A stretch of DNA of 64,000 nt from the NCBI GenBank assembly GCA_038373885.1, contig JAWZYV010019509.1:310001-374000 (forward strand), written 5' to 3'. The position numbers and the translations under genes are program-made. Under the pieces are notes generated by a model. That model ran no database searches. It saw only the letters and a program-made list of their open reading frames with translations, and was not told the DNA's origin. This DNA is from Cheiracanthium punctorium. Its lineage: Eukaryota; Arthropoda; Arachnida; Araneae; Cheiracanthiidae. Positions 1 to 12,202 of the stretch are shown piece by piece. Within the stretch, counting starts at the first letter, position 1. Each line of letters starts with the position of its first letter.

Positions 1-1184
1 TAATACAAGAAATGGTCAAAATTATTTAAAATTCTTAATTTGTCTTTGACTAAATTTACAACAATGCAGATTTTGGTGGTACGATTCAGAAACAGACCGA
101 AAAAACATTGAATGTCATTAAATATTGGTTTTGTTGAGAGTAAAAGTTCAAAACAACAACATTTTTTATGAAATAAAACAAGAACCACGTTTGTAGAGAA
201 AATAGTTTATACTAAATAAAGGAAAAACTAGATATTTTTGGCAAAAATCGTAATTTTTCAAGACTTACACCTCGATGCGGCACGGGTTAATATTAAGCAA
301 TTGAGCTAAAACTTTACCGATCTCATTTTCTAGTCAATTGGCAACTTATAGGGGGGTGCCCCAAAAAATAATATTAAAAAAATTTTCCCCCATATAACTT
401 GTGACCACCCTATTGCTTAACTTCTCAACTTTGTTGATCTGATACGATGAAATTTGGTGATATAGGCATTCTTTTCATATTCCCTTGTAATGGAAATGGG
501 TTAATTTTAAATTATACATTCCTAATTACAGATTTACTTATTGAAACTTGCTGGTTCCAATGGTTCTGTAAACATGGATCTTTATTAGGCCAAATTACTT
601 AGCATAAATTTCTTTAAGATTAAAAAAGTCTTACATTTTAAGAGAGAGTTCTTAAAAGAAGCCTATTTTTATTTATTGCATGATAATGTTATTAAAGCTT
701 TTATGTGTAATATTTTTCTTATGCCATTTATTTTAGACACCATCTAAGAAATGTCCTAGTGTTCATTTAGATATTGATAGTTAGTACTTAGATGAGTTGT
801 GAGAATTAAGAATTATCCTTTGAGTTGTATAAAATATATACAAATTTTGCTTACTAAATCACATTAATGTGTAGAAAATTTAGTTCTACTAGTTTATTTT
901 GTGTGTCAGAAAATTCTTCAAGTACATACAAAGGAATATCCTTTTTCATTTTTCCCTAGAAAGTAATTAAAATATAAATAATTGTACTTTTAACTATACC
1001 TTGGGTTAACTATGTCTATTCTTCTTGGATATTTGCTGATCTTTAACAGATAAGTAGAATAAGGGATTCAGTTTAGTTATACAGTGATTCTTCATTATCC
1101 TGTCACTCTCTGGACATAAAAAATGGCCATCATTAGCAGAGTGTTGCTGTAACGAGCATTGCAGAAAATCATGTTAATAAAAAA

Positions 1185-1580
1185 CAGGGTTGCGACCAGT
1201 CAGGGGAAATATAAAAAATCTGGAAAAGTCGGGTAATTTCATTATAACAAAAATGTTCATTTAAAAGTGAGGGAAAATAAAAAAAATTTGGCTATAAACC
1301 TTGAAAATCTCAATATGCGATCTGGAAAATATCCACATTTGTAAATAATTCTTCATGTGTCATCCATCCTGGAATGCTCCGAATTTGATTTAACATAGGT
1401 GTGCTAATTGTTAATAATAATCTGCATTGATATGGCAGTTGTAAGTTATATATCATAATCATAAGTATATCATACTAACGTAATCTAGAATTTGTCAAAA
1501 ATGTAAAAAAAAAATAAGGAAAGTGCTTAAAACCCAGAAATGCCAGGGAATTTTCTTTGAAAAATTGATTGCCAACCCTG
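1185..1580. mobile_element. hAT-like MITE, CAGGGTTG termini
   Basis: Starts CAGGGTTGCGACCA and ends TTGCCAACCCTG, so the ends are imperfect inverted repeats. Both flanks are A-rich, giving a possible duplication of A residues only. The interior (repeated short GGGAAA / GGGTAA phrases) resembles the element at 12212-13790. No ORF. Confidence 0.5.
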
Positions 1581-1817
1581 AAAAAAGCAAAATTTAAAAA
1601 ATAAATTTAAGACATTTAGAGAAATTTATAACTATTCTTACATTTTTAACCAGTAGTTTGTGATAATTCTTAAAGTTCAAAATGATCATTTGTCTAATGT
1701 TTGCATAACTGCAGTAGCACTCAGGGCATATAAATCAGTTCACTTGAGTTTGTCTCATATTTCAGTGTTCACAGTAAAATTGTTTATAGTGAAAGATACT
1801 TTCTGGTTCATAGAATG

Positions 1818-1850
<33 letters not shown>

Positions 1851-2689
1851 AGAAACATAATTTTACGAAATTTTAAAGCTTTATCCTAAATTTTAGATGA
1901 CATCCATGATTTCTGTTAGCTTTTGTTGTATACTGGCAAACACTTCACATTTCTAAAGCAACACAGTCTTTCTGCTTTTCCCAATGACTTCTGGCTTAAA
2001 CTGACCTGACGTGTGCTCCTAATCACAATGCTTCCTGAGCAAGTGTCAGTCTTCCTATCTGAACAAGTATCTGAAAACAGTCTTTTTTTGTAAAAGTAAA
2101 AGCAGTTTATGGCATTCCTTGAATGTTGCGATTCAACCACCTACTGCAATTGTGATAACACAATTGATCTTTCAGAAGATATTATTACTTTGTTGATCAT
2201 TGACCCTGATGTCAATTGATGGTTGCGTTAGAAAATGTATTTGAGGTAGGAAGTTATGAAAATGTTGCTTTGCTGCAAATTTTTGCCACTTTTTTGAAAA
2301 GCTTGGCAATGAAATATAGTTAGATGTCTATTATTTAGAGGTAAATTAGTTAAATTTTTTTAAAGTAATCTCTCTTTGTGGGCTATTTAATTTTTGAATA
2401 TTTCTATTATAATGATTAAAAAAATCCATTGTATGTATTTGTATATTATTATTATGGTTTGGTCCAAATGATATGACTTATTATTTTGATGGTTAATTTA
2501 TTAGAAATAGTCAGGGAAGGTTTTGAGATTCAGGCAGAGAATATAGAGATGATAATTGAATGGCAACTCTGTAATATTTTAAGTACTAACTATATGATTA
2601 AAGAAAAGATTTTAACATAAATAAATTGATGCATTTAAAAAGTTAAAAGTACCTTAAAATTCTTTTAAAAAGCACTTTCAGGGGCCACC

Positions 2690-5062
2690 TTATCACCATC
2701 CTCAATTCCTCTGTAATGCACTGATTTTCTTTTGCCTAGAATCGTTTTCCATCCCAGATCTATTAGAACATGCATGGTATCATTAACGGCACTATCTTTT
2801 GTTATGATTTGAAGAGCTTTTATTTTTAGAGTTTAATCCTGGTTTCTTGGTATTCTGATAATTTCTCTATTTCTTCGAAATTAATGTTTATGGATCTATT
2901 TTGGAAATTTTGAAAGTGTTGTACTTAATTTATAATATTTGATGTCGGCTATATGTTCTTTCTTTTATTTTCTTTTGTTGTTACACTTATTTAACAGCCT
3001 GGTTCTTTCGAATTTTCAAAGGTTGAATTTATTTTATACATTCTTGCAGTTTCTTCTTTTTCTATTTGGTCTTTATCGTTACAGATACGTTTTAAAATAT
3101 TTTTGGTAGGTTTTATTGGTATTCTGATATCTTTTTTTATAGCTACTTCATTAGATATTTTAATTGCTTCTCCCTTGCAGTAAGGTATGGCTTTGGTGTA
3201 TTTCTGTTTTGTTTTTTGTGCATCTTCTATGTGTTCAAGTTTCTTAAGTCTATTTTTATATAGTTTTTTATCTAGGTTATTAGGGTAGCGTGTATTTTCA
3301 CATTGTTTTTTAATAAAATTAATTTCTTTGTAGAGGAGGGTTTTGTTGGAGAAGGCTTTTATTGCACATTAACATGTGATCTACCAGCAGCTAATTTATA
3401 TTTATAAGGTGTTTTTGAGTTGAAGTTAACTATTTCATTATTGTTGGTGGTTTTTCTATAAATGGTGGTATGTATTTTATTTTGTTCATCTCTAATAATT
3501 TTTACATCAAGGTAGTTGATTGCGTTTTCTAGTTCTATTTTGACTGTGAATTGAATGTCGGGATCAAATGTATTAATTTCATCAAGAATTTTGTCAACTT
3601 TGTGAATTTTGATAATGGCGAATATGTCTTCAACATACCGTAACCATATATGTATGCTATTGTGAAATTTGTTTTTAATAATTTCTTTGATTAACCACAT
3701 TTTCCAGTCTTTCCAGATGGGGGGATTTGGGATGCTTTTATTTTTATTTTTATTGTGGAACTTGTTAAACTGGAAGTAAGAATTATTTAGAATCAAATTG
3801 ATAGCACTGTTTAAAGTAGTTGTAGTATTGATACTGCTTTATTTTGTCCCTATTTTATCGTTAATTATTTCATTCATATCTCTGATATTGATGGATTTGC
3901 ATAAATTATTAACATCAAAACTTACCATACAATCATTGCTTGTTATATCTATACATATCTGCCAACTCTTCTGGTTTTGACAGAAGACTTCTGTTTTTTT
4001 AAAGCTATCTTCTTGTCTTCTGCCAGAAGATGAAATCTTCAGTCTTTTTTAAATTTTTAGTCGATATATTAAATTTTATTACGAACTGTGCAAAAAAATT
4101 GTAAATTAATAATTCTATTTCAAAATAATTTATTAAGGTAATAATTTAAACAGCTAACAGCACAATGCTGTAGTATGAGAGAGGTCAAAGCATTTGTAAG
4201 CAAATCTTTCATTGATAGTTAACAGAACTTCATTTCGTTCTTCCCTCAGTGGTTCATCATTAGAAAATTTGTTAGTATTGAAAAATAAAGCTTGAAAATA
4301 ATTTTTCTGATGAGCTATTAGTAAAAGCTAAAAAAGCTTTGAACGAGATAAAAAAAAAATCTGTTTATTTTTCAACATACTTTGGTTAAAAATAAAGTCA
4401 AATTTACATTTATTTAATTGTTTTTTATATAAAAAAATTCAGGTAAGCTCTTTTCTATTGCTATTTAATTTTGTTTTTATTTCTCTACAATACTAATATA
4501 AAAAAAAATAATAAGAAATAGTGATATACACTGGGGGAAACAGTCTTCTGTTCTTAAAATATTTTTTAAATTTTATCTTCTGATTTTTTGTGAAATCAGA
4601 AGATTTCACAAAAAATCTTCTGTTTTTTCAACCCGAGTCTTCCTGTTTTTGGCTTAAGGAAGTTGGCAGGTATGTCTATATCCTATAATCTTTATAGAAA
4701 TTCATCTGCAAAATTTAAAGTACTTTTGCTCAATGGAATAATCTCTTGCAGGATAGACTTTAGATATTTTTTAAGATCAAATGCTGCTCCTTCACGTTTA
4801 CTTACGATCGGTCTGAGAGAGTGTGGGGGCTGTTGTGATCTTTGTATTTTGCAAATATTCTCTGGGCTTTAGGAGCTTGATTATTTAAAATAGGAGGTTT
4901 ATTGTTGGGCCAGGTTCCATTTTTAGTCAAGTCCATTATTTTATTGTAGATTTTTGTGGTTGGGTTTTTCTTAATTCTTCAACAATCAGTTTCGCTATTG
5001 TTTCTTTCATTTTCTTTGAATAATCATCTTTGGTCATTATAGCAATTTTGCCTGTTTTATCT
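2690..5062 (-). pseudogene. Penelope-like element (RT plus GIY-YIG endonuclease), decayed
   Basis: Read on the minus strand from high to low coordinates. Near 5060-4980 an N-terminal block reads DKTGKIAIMTKDDYSKKM, a Penelope-type RT hallmark. Motif A-like MVSFDVNNL lies near 3890-3925. An open stretch at 3359-3796 contains NNSYFQFN, the motif C region WLRYVEDIFAI (usual form YVDD), then IQFTVKIELE, INYLDVKIIRD and TTIYRKTTNN. Below 3358 the linker (KTLLYKEINFI) continues to a damaged GIY-YIG domain near 3010-2760, with RMYKIN in place of GIYKIN, KEHIADIKYYKLSTT, and LQIITKDSAVND. The last two match the better-preserved copy at 47331-47620. Stops, frameshifts and a MITE insertion at 3954-4674 show it is dead. 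Such elements retrotranspose by target-primed reverse transcription. Confidence 0.8.
3954..4674. mobile_element. hAT-type MITE, CATANCTGCCAACTT family, nested in the Penelope element
   Basis: Left end CATATCTGCCAACT, right end (reverse complement) CATACCTGCCAACTT. Perfect 6-bp target duplication TCTATA at 3948-3953 and 4675-4680. The interior is rich in the short word CTTCTG and its complement and has no ORF. It interrupts the Penelope RT between its N-terminal block and motif A, so it inserted later. Confidence 0.8.
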
Positions 5063-5734
5063 TAATTTAGGCAAGCAATACAGTATAACATCAATATACC
5101 GTAATTCTATAAATCATGTTAACATTACAGATGTAAACAGTGAAAATCACAGTTAAGAAAACAATCTTCATTTAAAAAAAAAAAAAATTGCTTTCTTAGT
5201 GGATTAATTTTGAGACATGACTGAATCTTTGACTCTTTTAATCAATAAATTCTAACTGTAAAAAAAAAGTGATTTTCACGTTGGAAATAGTTTTTAAAGT
5301 ACATCATGCAGTTCCATTAGCAAAAAAGGCTATTTTTTTCATTTATATTTATAATCTGCTGTTTGTGGCCTCTGATGAAAGTCAAAGTAATTTTAAGTAT
5401 TTCATGTGTATTCATTTCCATTTCAACTTGGAAGTTTTTACATTTGGGATTATTATTACTTGATTGTTTGGCTTATGGTTTATGACGTTATGTTATGGTT
5501 TTCAATCAAATTTAATTATATAAAAATACAAAAATTTGAAACATGGAGAAGTTTGCATTTCTGCATAAAGAATTAATCTGATGGTTATGATTGTGTTTTT
5601 GAAGCTTTTCTTTTACATCAGGTTTGAGAGTCGCTGTGAAAATGTGTAAAATGGCAGAAATGTTATGCCAGTCAGTCTGTTCCTAGTCTTTGATTTGTTG
5701 AGATTAATAATAATAATTAAAAAAAGCTTTTTTT

Positions 5735-5985
5735 CTTTTTTCTTCTTCTACCTTAATGGCGGTCACTTACCATCTATAGGCATTGGCCACAACAGATTCG
5801 GAAGTATTGAGTCTCTTATTATGAAAACACCTAATAGATGGAGCAGCTTTGCCTCTTATGAATGCATGGACGAAATGACATCCAAGCCCATATTGGGAAT
5901 CAAACCCAGATCCGGGATGGGGTAGAATGATTCTCTAGCCACTATACAACTTGGGTGGCTCAATGAAAAGGTTTTTTTTCCCTTC
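5735..5985 (-). mobile_element. tRNA-derived SINE
   Basis: On the minus strand the head reads AGTGGCTAGAGAATCATTC (A-box-like TGGCTAGAG) followed about 35 bases later by GGGTTTGATTCCC, a near-perfect Pol III B box. A tRNA-unrelated body follows. Similar short words (AAAAGCTTTTTTTC and AAAAGGTTTTTTTTC) flank both sides and may be a degenerate target duplication. Confidence 0.55.
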
Positions 5986-6453
5986 ACAAATAAATTTGAT
6001 TCCAAAGGATACCTCTTCCCTCTTTACTTTGGTGAACTCAGTGACGTCATCGTGAAACAGGAAAAAGAATATGATCTCTGTGTGTGAAAACAGGAAGAAA
6101 AAAAGTATCCATAAATTCCTTTTTTAATGCAACTGTATGGTGAATGCAGGCCAATGAGACAGGTGTCGAAGGCCATAGGTTGTGCATCCCTGGCATAGCT
6201 CATATTTTGTCTTAAAATTCATTGTTGTCAAGCAGTGAATTTATTTGCTTTACTAAGTGAACACAATATGCATAGTTGTAAAATTACATAAGCTCATGAA
6301 GCTACAATACTTCCACTTTAATCCCCTTATTATTGAGCCTCTCAATAAAATATTCATTTCCTTAAGCTTTATGTACGTCTGATGTGAAACTTGACCTAGT
6401 TCTCCAAATAATTTTGTAAACCTCATGTTTATTTTTAAATTTATTGATTTTAG

Positions 6454-6632
6454 GAAAAGTTCATTGGATTGACAAAGAAAAATAGCATCCAGAATGCTTC
6501 AAATCGTATAAAACAAAAAACACTGAAAAAGACCCGGAAATTTATGATTGATGGTGTTGTTGTGACTACTACTACAAGTAAAGTTATTTATGGAGATGAT
6601 GACAAACCTTTTAAAGATGATCATAATTTGAG
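6454..6632 (+). CDS. Slik: Exon A of the SLK-like gene: linker and start of PKK region
   Basis: Acceptor TTTTAG before 6454 and donor GTAAAT at 6633. Reads residues 1-59 of the visible protein plus two bases of an Arg codon (phase 2). It carries [14 protein letters not shown] followed by [13 protein letters not shown], the conserved stretch that precedes the PKK domain in SLK/STK10. It is the first exon in the window; the preceding exons are outside. Confidence 0.9.
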
Positions 6633-9600
6633 GTAAATTTATTCCTCTATTTTGATTTTTTTTTTTGTAGATATATAAAGTGGAGAATGTTTAACAAAAC
6701 AATCTTTACCATTAAAAATCAGTAAACAGAGTAATACTACAGTCCAAACAAAATGCTGTCTAGATAGAAACAAACAAACAAAAAAAATCACCTAGTAGAA
6801 ATAATTTCAATTTAAATTAATTTTTGAATGGTAAAATGGATAAAATGAAACACATTGGGCAATTTGATGCTGAAGTACACACACACATACAATGTGTCCA
6901 GTGCTAATGGTGCCCAATGGCTATTTACTAAACCGTTAGTCAGAGACGCATAGTTTCAGTTGCAAAAATGCTTTAAATTGTATAATCTATTATATCAGAA
7001 ACAATTGAAGTCAATAAATCATTTCTTATAAAAATTATGAAATTTAAATTTCTATACAGTTCCCTGGTCCTATCAGTTATATTTAGGAAGTTTTTCTTTA
7101 TACAATTTGATGCACATAAAAAAAAAAAAAAAAAATCGTCCTTCTGTGACCAAAATTTTCCGCGTTATAAAGCAGCAAATATTTTGACTTAAGTCACTTT
7201 TATGCGTTTAAACATGTCCCATTATGGTAAACCGTTAAGGGACCATACAAAAATTGAAATCCTTAATTATAGGTTTTAATTTCCTTTTCTGGCATAATGG
7301 AGAAAGAAGCAAAACTTGTTTAGAATACTAATCTTTAAGCAGAAGGTTATGGTCAGGCTATATAAAAATCTATCCTGGGTTAGACGTACTAAATCGTATA
7401 TGTGTAGCATGCAGATGTGTAGTGCGAGTATGCTACGCAAAGTACAGGAATAGTGTTCTACACGGGCGCATATCTTCTTTGCAGCCGAACTAAGCTATAC
7501 TTTGAACAAATGTTACGTGAAAAGAATTTGTAATACTAGCAGCCAAGGAGTCCAGCTTCGGTGCCATATATCTTACTGTTTTTTATACTCAGTGCAGTGT
7601 TGACTAATTTGAATGAAAATAATGTTTCTTTGTTTTAACAAATGACTTCTCCTATCATATCTAAATTTGATATTTTAAAGCTGTGAAAAAGTCCAAAAGA
7701 TCTTGCATTTTCGTGTATCCATTTTTGTTATTTTGTAATCTAGGTACTGCATGACATATGCTTGCTCCATTTGACGTTATTGAACTGTTAATTTGGATTT
7801 TTGCACATGCATTATTGTTCTTGCACTAGTGTTTACATCTATCTGTTGCCGTTCACAACGTGGAAATATCGTCGATTTCGGTACCGCATACATTAGTGTA
7901 TTATATAAGTAGATTAATTTTTTAGTTTCTAAAATGCCCATATTTGTATTTTAAAATATTTCATTTTCTAATTTAATGTTTAATGAAGTGCTTTATTTCC
8001 TTGTTTTTTATTTTAAGTTATTTAACACCAGTTTATTTAAAAAACTCTTTAAAAAATTCTATTTTAAGTATGAGCTACATCTTTATGTTAATTTATATTG
8101 GATACACATAGTTAAATGTTAATCTTCTTTATTGCTTCATAAAGTAGTTAATGAAATTGCTAATAAATATTGCAAGGCTCAAAACCCTGTGCATTAATTT
8201 TTCTCACATTCATTTTGTATATAACCCTTATTTTGCTGCTTGAAAAGTGCTGTAATTTTAAGCAGCTATAACTAGGTGAATTTTGGTCACAGAAAGCCAG
8301 ATTTTTTTTTTAATTGCGCATGAAATTGTATAAAGAAAATTTTTCTAAATATAACTGGTAGGACTGAGGGACCGTATAAAAATTTAAATTTCATAATTTT
8401 TATAGGAATTGTTTTGCTCACTTTTATTTTTTCTGGTATAATAGATTATATAATTTAAAGCATTTTTGCTACTGGAACTATATGCCTCTCACTCAGGGTG
8501 TGAATTGAACATTTTCTCCAGGGGGGACATTTGAAAGAAAACATTCTTCTGGAGGGGACATTTGAAAAGAAAAAAAAAAAAAAAGGAGGGAAAACATAAA
8601 ATGCTCCACTGTTCCACATGCACCACATAGTATATACATGTAATAATAAGTATTACATGACAAATGCAGTCGCCAACATGTCTGGGAAGGGACTTAAACA
8701 AAAGTCGACCCCCGATTTTCTGTGCACATATATTCCTGCCTATGTCGATTGTACGTCTACCCTCAAATTCGGCTCGCGGCGGAACAGCGCTTGTTCATTC
8801 ATTTTGCAGTCTTAATTTGTTGCAGAATGAGAAGTGGCATCAGGCATGCATATATCGATTTCAAAGGGATATTTGTAACTTGTTCATTTGTCTAGTAAAT
8901 AAAAGAATTCTTTTTTTCAATACTTAAAATTGTTAGATACTGTTGAATTTGTAAGGACAGAGACTAATTTTAACATTTCTCCAGCAGGGGATAAATAGTA
9001 TACATACCTGCCAACTTTTACGGATTATCCGTAAAATATACGGATTTTGCCATTAATTTACTGATGTACGGAGATGAGGAGTAATTTTACGGATTGCTCG
9101 GCTAATTTCGAAGTTCTCAATTTCATACAATTCAATCTTCTTCCATCCGTCTAGAGAATATATATTTTCCCTTCAGCACTCCTTTATTTAAATATCCAAT
9201 GCCATAAGAGTAAAAATTGACTCCCATTTTGAATTTAAAATAATTATTAACCCCCCCCCCCTCCTTCCTCTCTCAAGGAAACCAATAAAGAAAAAACACT
9301 TTATTGAATGGGGCATGTTCAGATTTTGAATTCAATCTTTTTCCATCGCTCTTGTGAGTAAATATTTTTCTTTTAGAACTCTTTCATTTAAAGCTTTAAT
9401 GCCGTAAGGATGAAAACTGATTCCTATTTTAAATTAAATTTTTACCCCCCCCCCTCCCTAATTAAACCATCTAAGAAAAATAACACTAAGTAGAGCAGGC
9501 TCAGTTATGAATGAAAATGATTTAATAAAAATAAAAAATATTTTGACCAGAAATAAACTTAGCTTAACAAGAGCAGAAATTATTAGTACCAAAAAAATAA

Positions 9601-12130
9601 ATGAACTCAGTTTTACTGATGGGAGGTAAAAATTTACTGAAATGAGGACATAATTTTACTGATGTTAATTTTCGCTGGTTGGCAGGTATGAGTATACCTG
9701 GCAGGGATCAATTAATATTTCTGTAGCCAGGGACAATCCCCGGCATCCCCCCCCCGTCAATTCGCACCCTGCTCTCACTAACGGTTTAGGAAATAGTCAT
9801 TGGGCACTGTTACCTCTGGACACCCTGTATATATACATAGAGAGAGAGAATTATCTGTTATTTCAGATTGGATGCTCAAGATACATATTTGAGAATGAGA
9901 ATTGAAATAGGATTTTCTTTTTATTTTATTAAATCTAGATTTAGAGTATATCTCCCAAAAAACCAATTTCAGACATGACTAGAAAAAAGTTTTTTAAATA
10001 AATTTCAATTAAATTTTAGCTCATATTTTTACATTAAGTTATTGGCATATTCTCTGGGCTTGCTAGGTTAGCTGTGCATCCAATTGAACATTTTTTTAAA
10101 AAAATATATAAAAGTGCTATCCTAAGATCCTGAATTTGACACATTTCAATCATTCCATTAAGTGAAAACAAGATTCCTGAAAAGAAATCAGCAAAGCATT
10201 TTATGTGTCGATGTCTTCTATTTATTTACTGGAGTGAGATAGCCCCACCTGGAAACCTGCATATAGTGCAGCATAAAATATAAAGTTAAATCTATAAAAC
10301 AAAATATCTTTAAACTAGCTGCCTTCGACGACCAGTTTTGGCTGTCGATGGCTGCTTCGTGCCAAAAATGTGCAACCTACGGCACACGGTCCTCTTCGTA
10401 ACCGAAATTTGCAACCTGTGGGTTGTCTGCCGGCTAGTAATTATAGATTTATGACAAAAGCAAAATAAACAACACCAAATTAACCTTAATAAAAGCTATG
10501 AAATCTAACAACGTTGAAATAGAAGTCCATCTGGTTAAAAGGATTCAAAATTAAATGCTTATGATAAAAACATATGTCACCAAAAACAATCTAAAACACT
10601 TCAAAATTAAATAAATGCTTATGGATTTATGACAAAAATAAAACAAATGTCCCAAAACAATTGAAATAAAAGTTATGATCCAACAACGTTGAAATCAAAA
10701 TGCGTCTGTTTAAACGAATTCAAAATTAAGCAAATGCTGTCACCAATCTAAAAACTCAAACACTTTTAAAATAGGATTTCACAAATGTCATGCTGTTGAC
10801 GTTTAAAAGCAATCGGCTGAGATCATCTAAATAAAAGTTATGATCCAACAACATTGAAATCAAAATCCATCCGGTTAAACGAATTCAAAATTAAACAAAT
10901 GCTTATGACAATGTCCCACAACAATCGAAATAAGTTATGGATCCAATAACGTTGAAATCAAAATCCATCCAGTTAAACAAATTCAAAATAAACGGTTACA
11001 ACAAACACTTCTAAAATACGATTTCACAAAATGTCAGGCCGTTAACATTTAAAAAAACTCCGGTGAGAGCAATGAAAAAAAAAAAAAAAAAAAAAAGCGT
11101 GACTTCCAAAAACAATAACAATATATTTACGTTGCCAATTTCTAAGAAAGAATTCCTACAAATGGATGTTTAAGTGTTATGCCAAGGCTAAACTTGTAAA
11201 GTACAGTTATCCAGGTGAAGTACAGTTATGCAGTTTAGCCTTGGTTGTGCAAACAAAATTTTATGCATTCTAAATAAATTTGCCCAAAGTCTCAAAATTT
11301 TTCAGTTAAATAAAACTTAAATAAGGAGTATGACCTCTCTATGACGTCATCTAATCGATCTACTCCAGAGATTATGTTCTGTGATTTTTTTTCAAGATTC
11401 GTGGAATGAATCATTTACTTCCATTCTGTGTTTACTTTTTCAAGGTGCGATATCTTGCTAGATATTTAGATTTGAAAGAAGCTGCAAGCTTAAGAAAGGT
11501 AAATTTTTTAGAGATCTTTCGAACTGTATAAAAAACTTGTGCTTTTAGTTGAGATAAAAATTTCGTTTTTATCAAAATTTCAACATGGCGACAGATGCAC
11601 CGGGGAGATGAGTTGAACCTGGCAGCATTACGGAGAGGACTTTTATTATTTAGATTATCTCATTGGTCAAACAGAGAAAAAGCAGAATGTATTTCTCAAT
11701 AAAGAGAGAAAAACATATCTACCAAAATCATATAATAATGAGCCTGACGTTTAATAACTGTGTACCTTCATATCTTTTTTAGAGTTGTAAATGTTTTTCA
11801 TTAGCAGTACTTTTTTTTTTTTTTTTCAGAACTTTGCAAACTTTTCTTTAATTAAAAAGGTACACAAGTTAAATTTTATTGACAAAAGTCGACTATTGTT
11901 TAATAATGAATAATGTGTGAAATTTTAATTATTTCATTTATAGAAAGCTTGAGCTGAGAGAGTTGAAGATGTTGCAAAAATTAGAAACCAAGCAGTTCCA
12001 AGAATTAGCTTCCAAAGCTCAAACTGCTCGTGATCAAGCAGAAAAGCGTTTTGATCAAGAAATGGTGGTATGTAAATTACTCAAAATTTTTCCTTAATGT
12101 TCTGTTCTTTTGGAAAGCGTTTAGCCATTG

Positions 12131-12202
<72 letters not shown>

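Larger units (their letters stand above)
1..6453 (+). other. Upstream intron (5' part outside window)
   Basis: Sequence before the first visible exon, ending in a polypyrimidine tract and TAG at 6451-6453. It holds a hAT-like MITE (1185-1580), a poly(T) tract near 1819-1845, a Penelope-like element (about 2690-5060) with a nested MITE, and a SINE (about 5735-5985). I see nothing recognisable in 1-1184, 1581-2680, 5070-5730 or 5990-6450. Confidence 0.7.
6890..9827. mobile_element. Long-TIR mariner/Tc-type element, host of two nested insertions
   Basis: TA target sites flank it at 6888-6889 and 9828-9829. The ends are inverted copies: GTGTCCAGTGCTAATGG... at left and the complement of ...GTTACCTCTGGACACCCTG at right. 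The inverted repeat is about 300 bp long. Left arm is 6890-7190; right arm is 8220-8493 continued at 9780-9827 after a nested hAT is removed. Both arms share AAACCGTTAGT, GCAAAAATGCTTTAAATT and ATTATGAAATTTAAATTT. No transposase is visible in the 1 kb centre, so it is non-autonomous. Confidence 0.7.
6633..11943 (+). other. Intron between exons A and B
   Basis: 5.3 kb, phase 2. It holds the nested transposon stack 6890-9827 and the repeat cluster 10310-11095. The stretches 9830-10310 and 11100-11940 show no recognisable gene or element apart from poly(A)/poly(T) runs near 11071 and 11812. Confidence 0.8.

Noticed and set aside
1..500. GGGGGGTGCCCC and CCCCC-rich words suggesting a transposon
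   Set aside because: No paired termini or ORF; could not be supported.
1660..1848. 62-codon ORF ending in poly-Phe
   Set aside because: The end is a poly(T) tract; no family resemblance or splice context.
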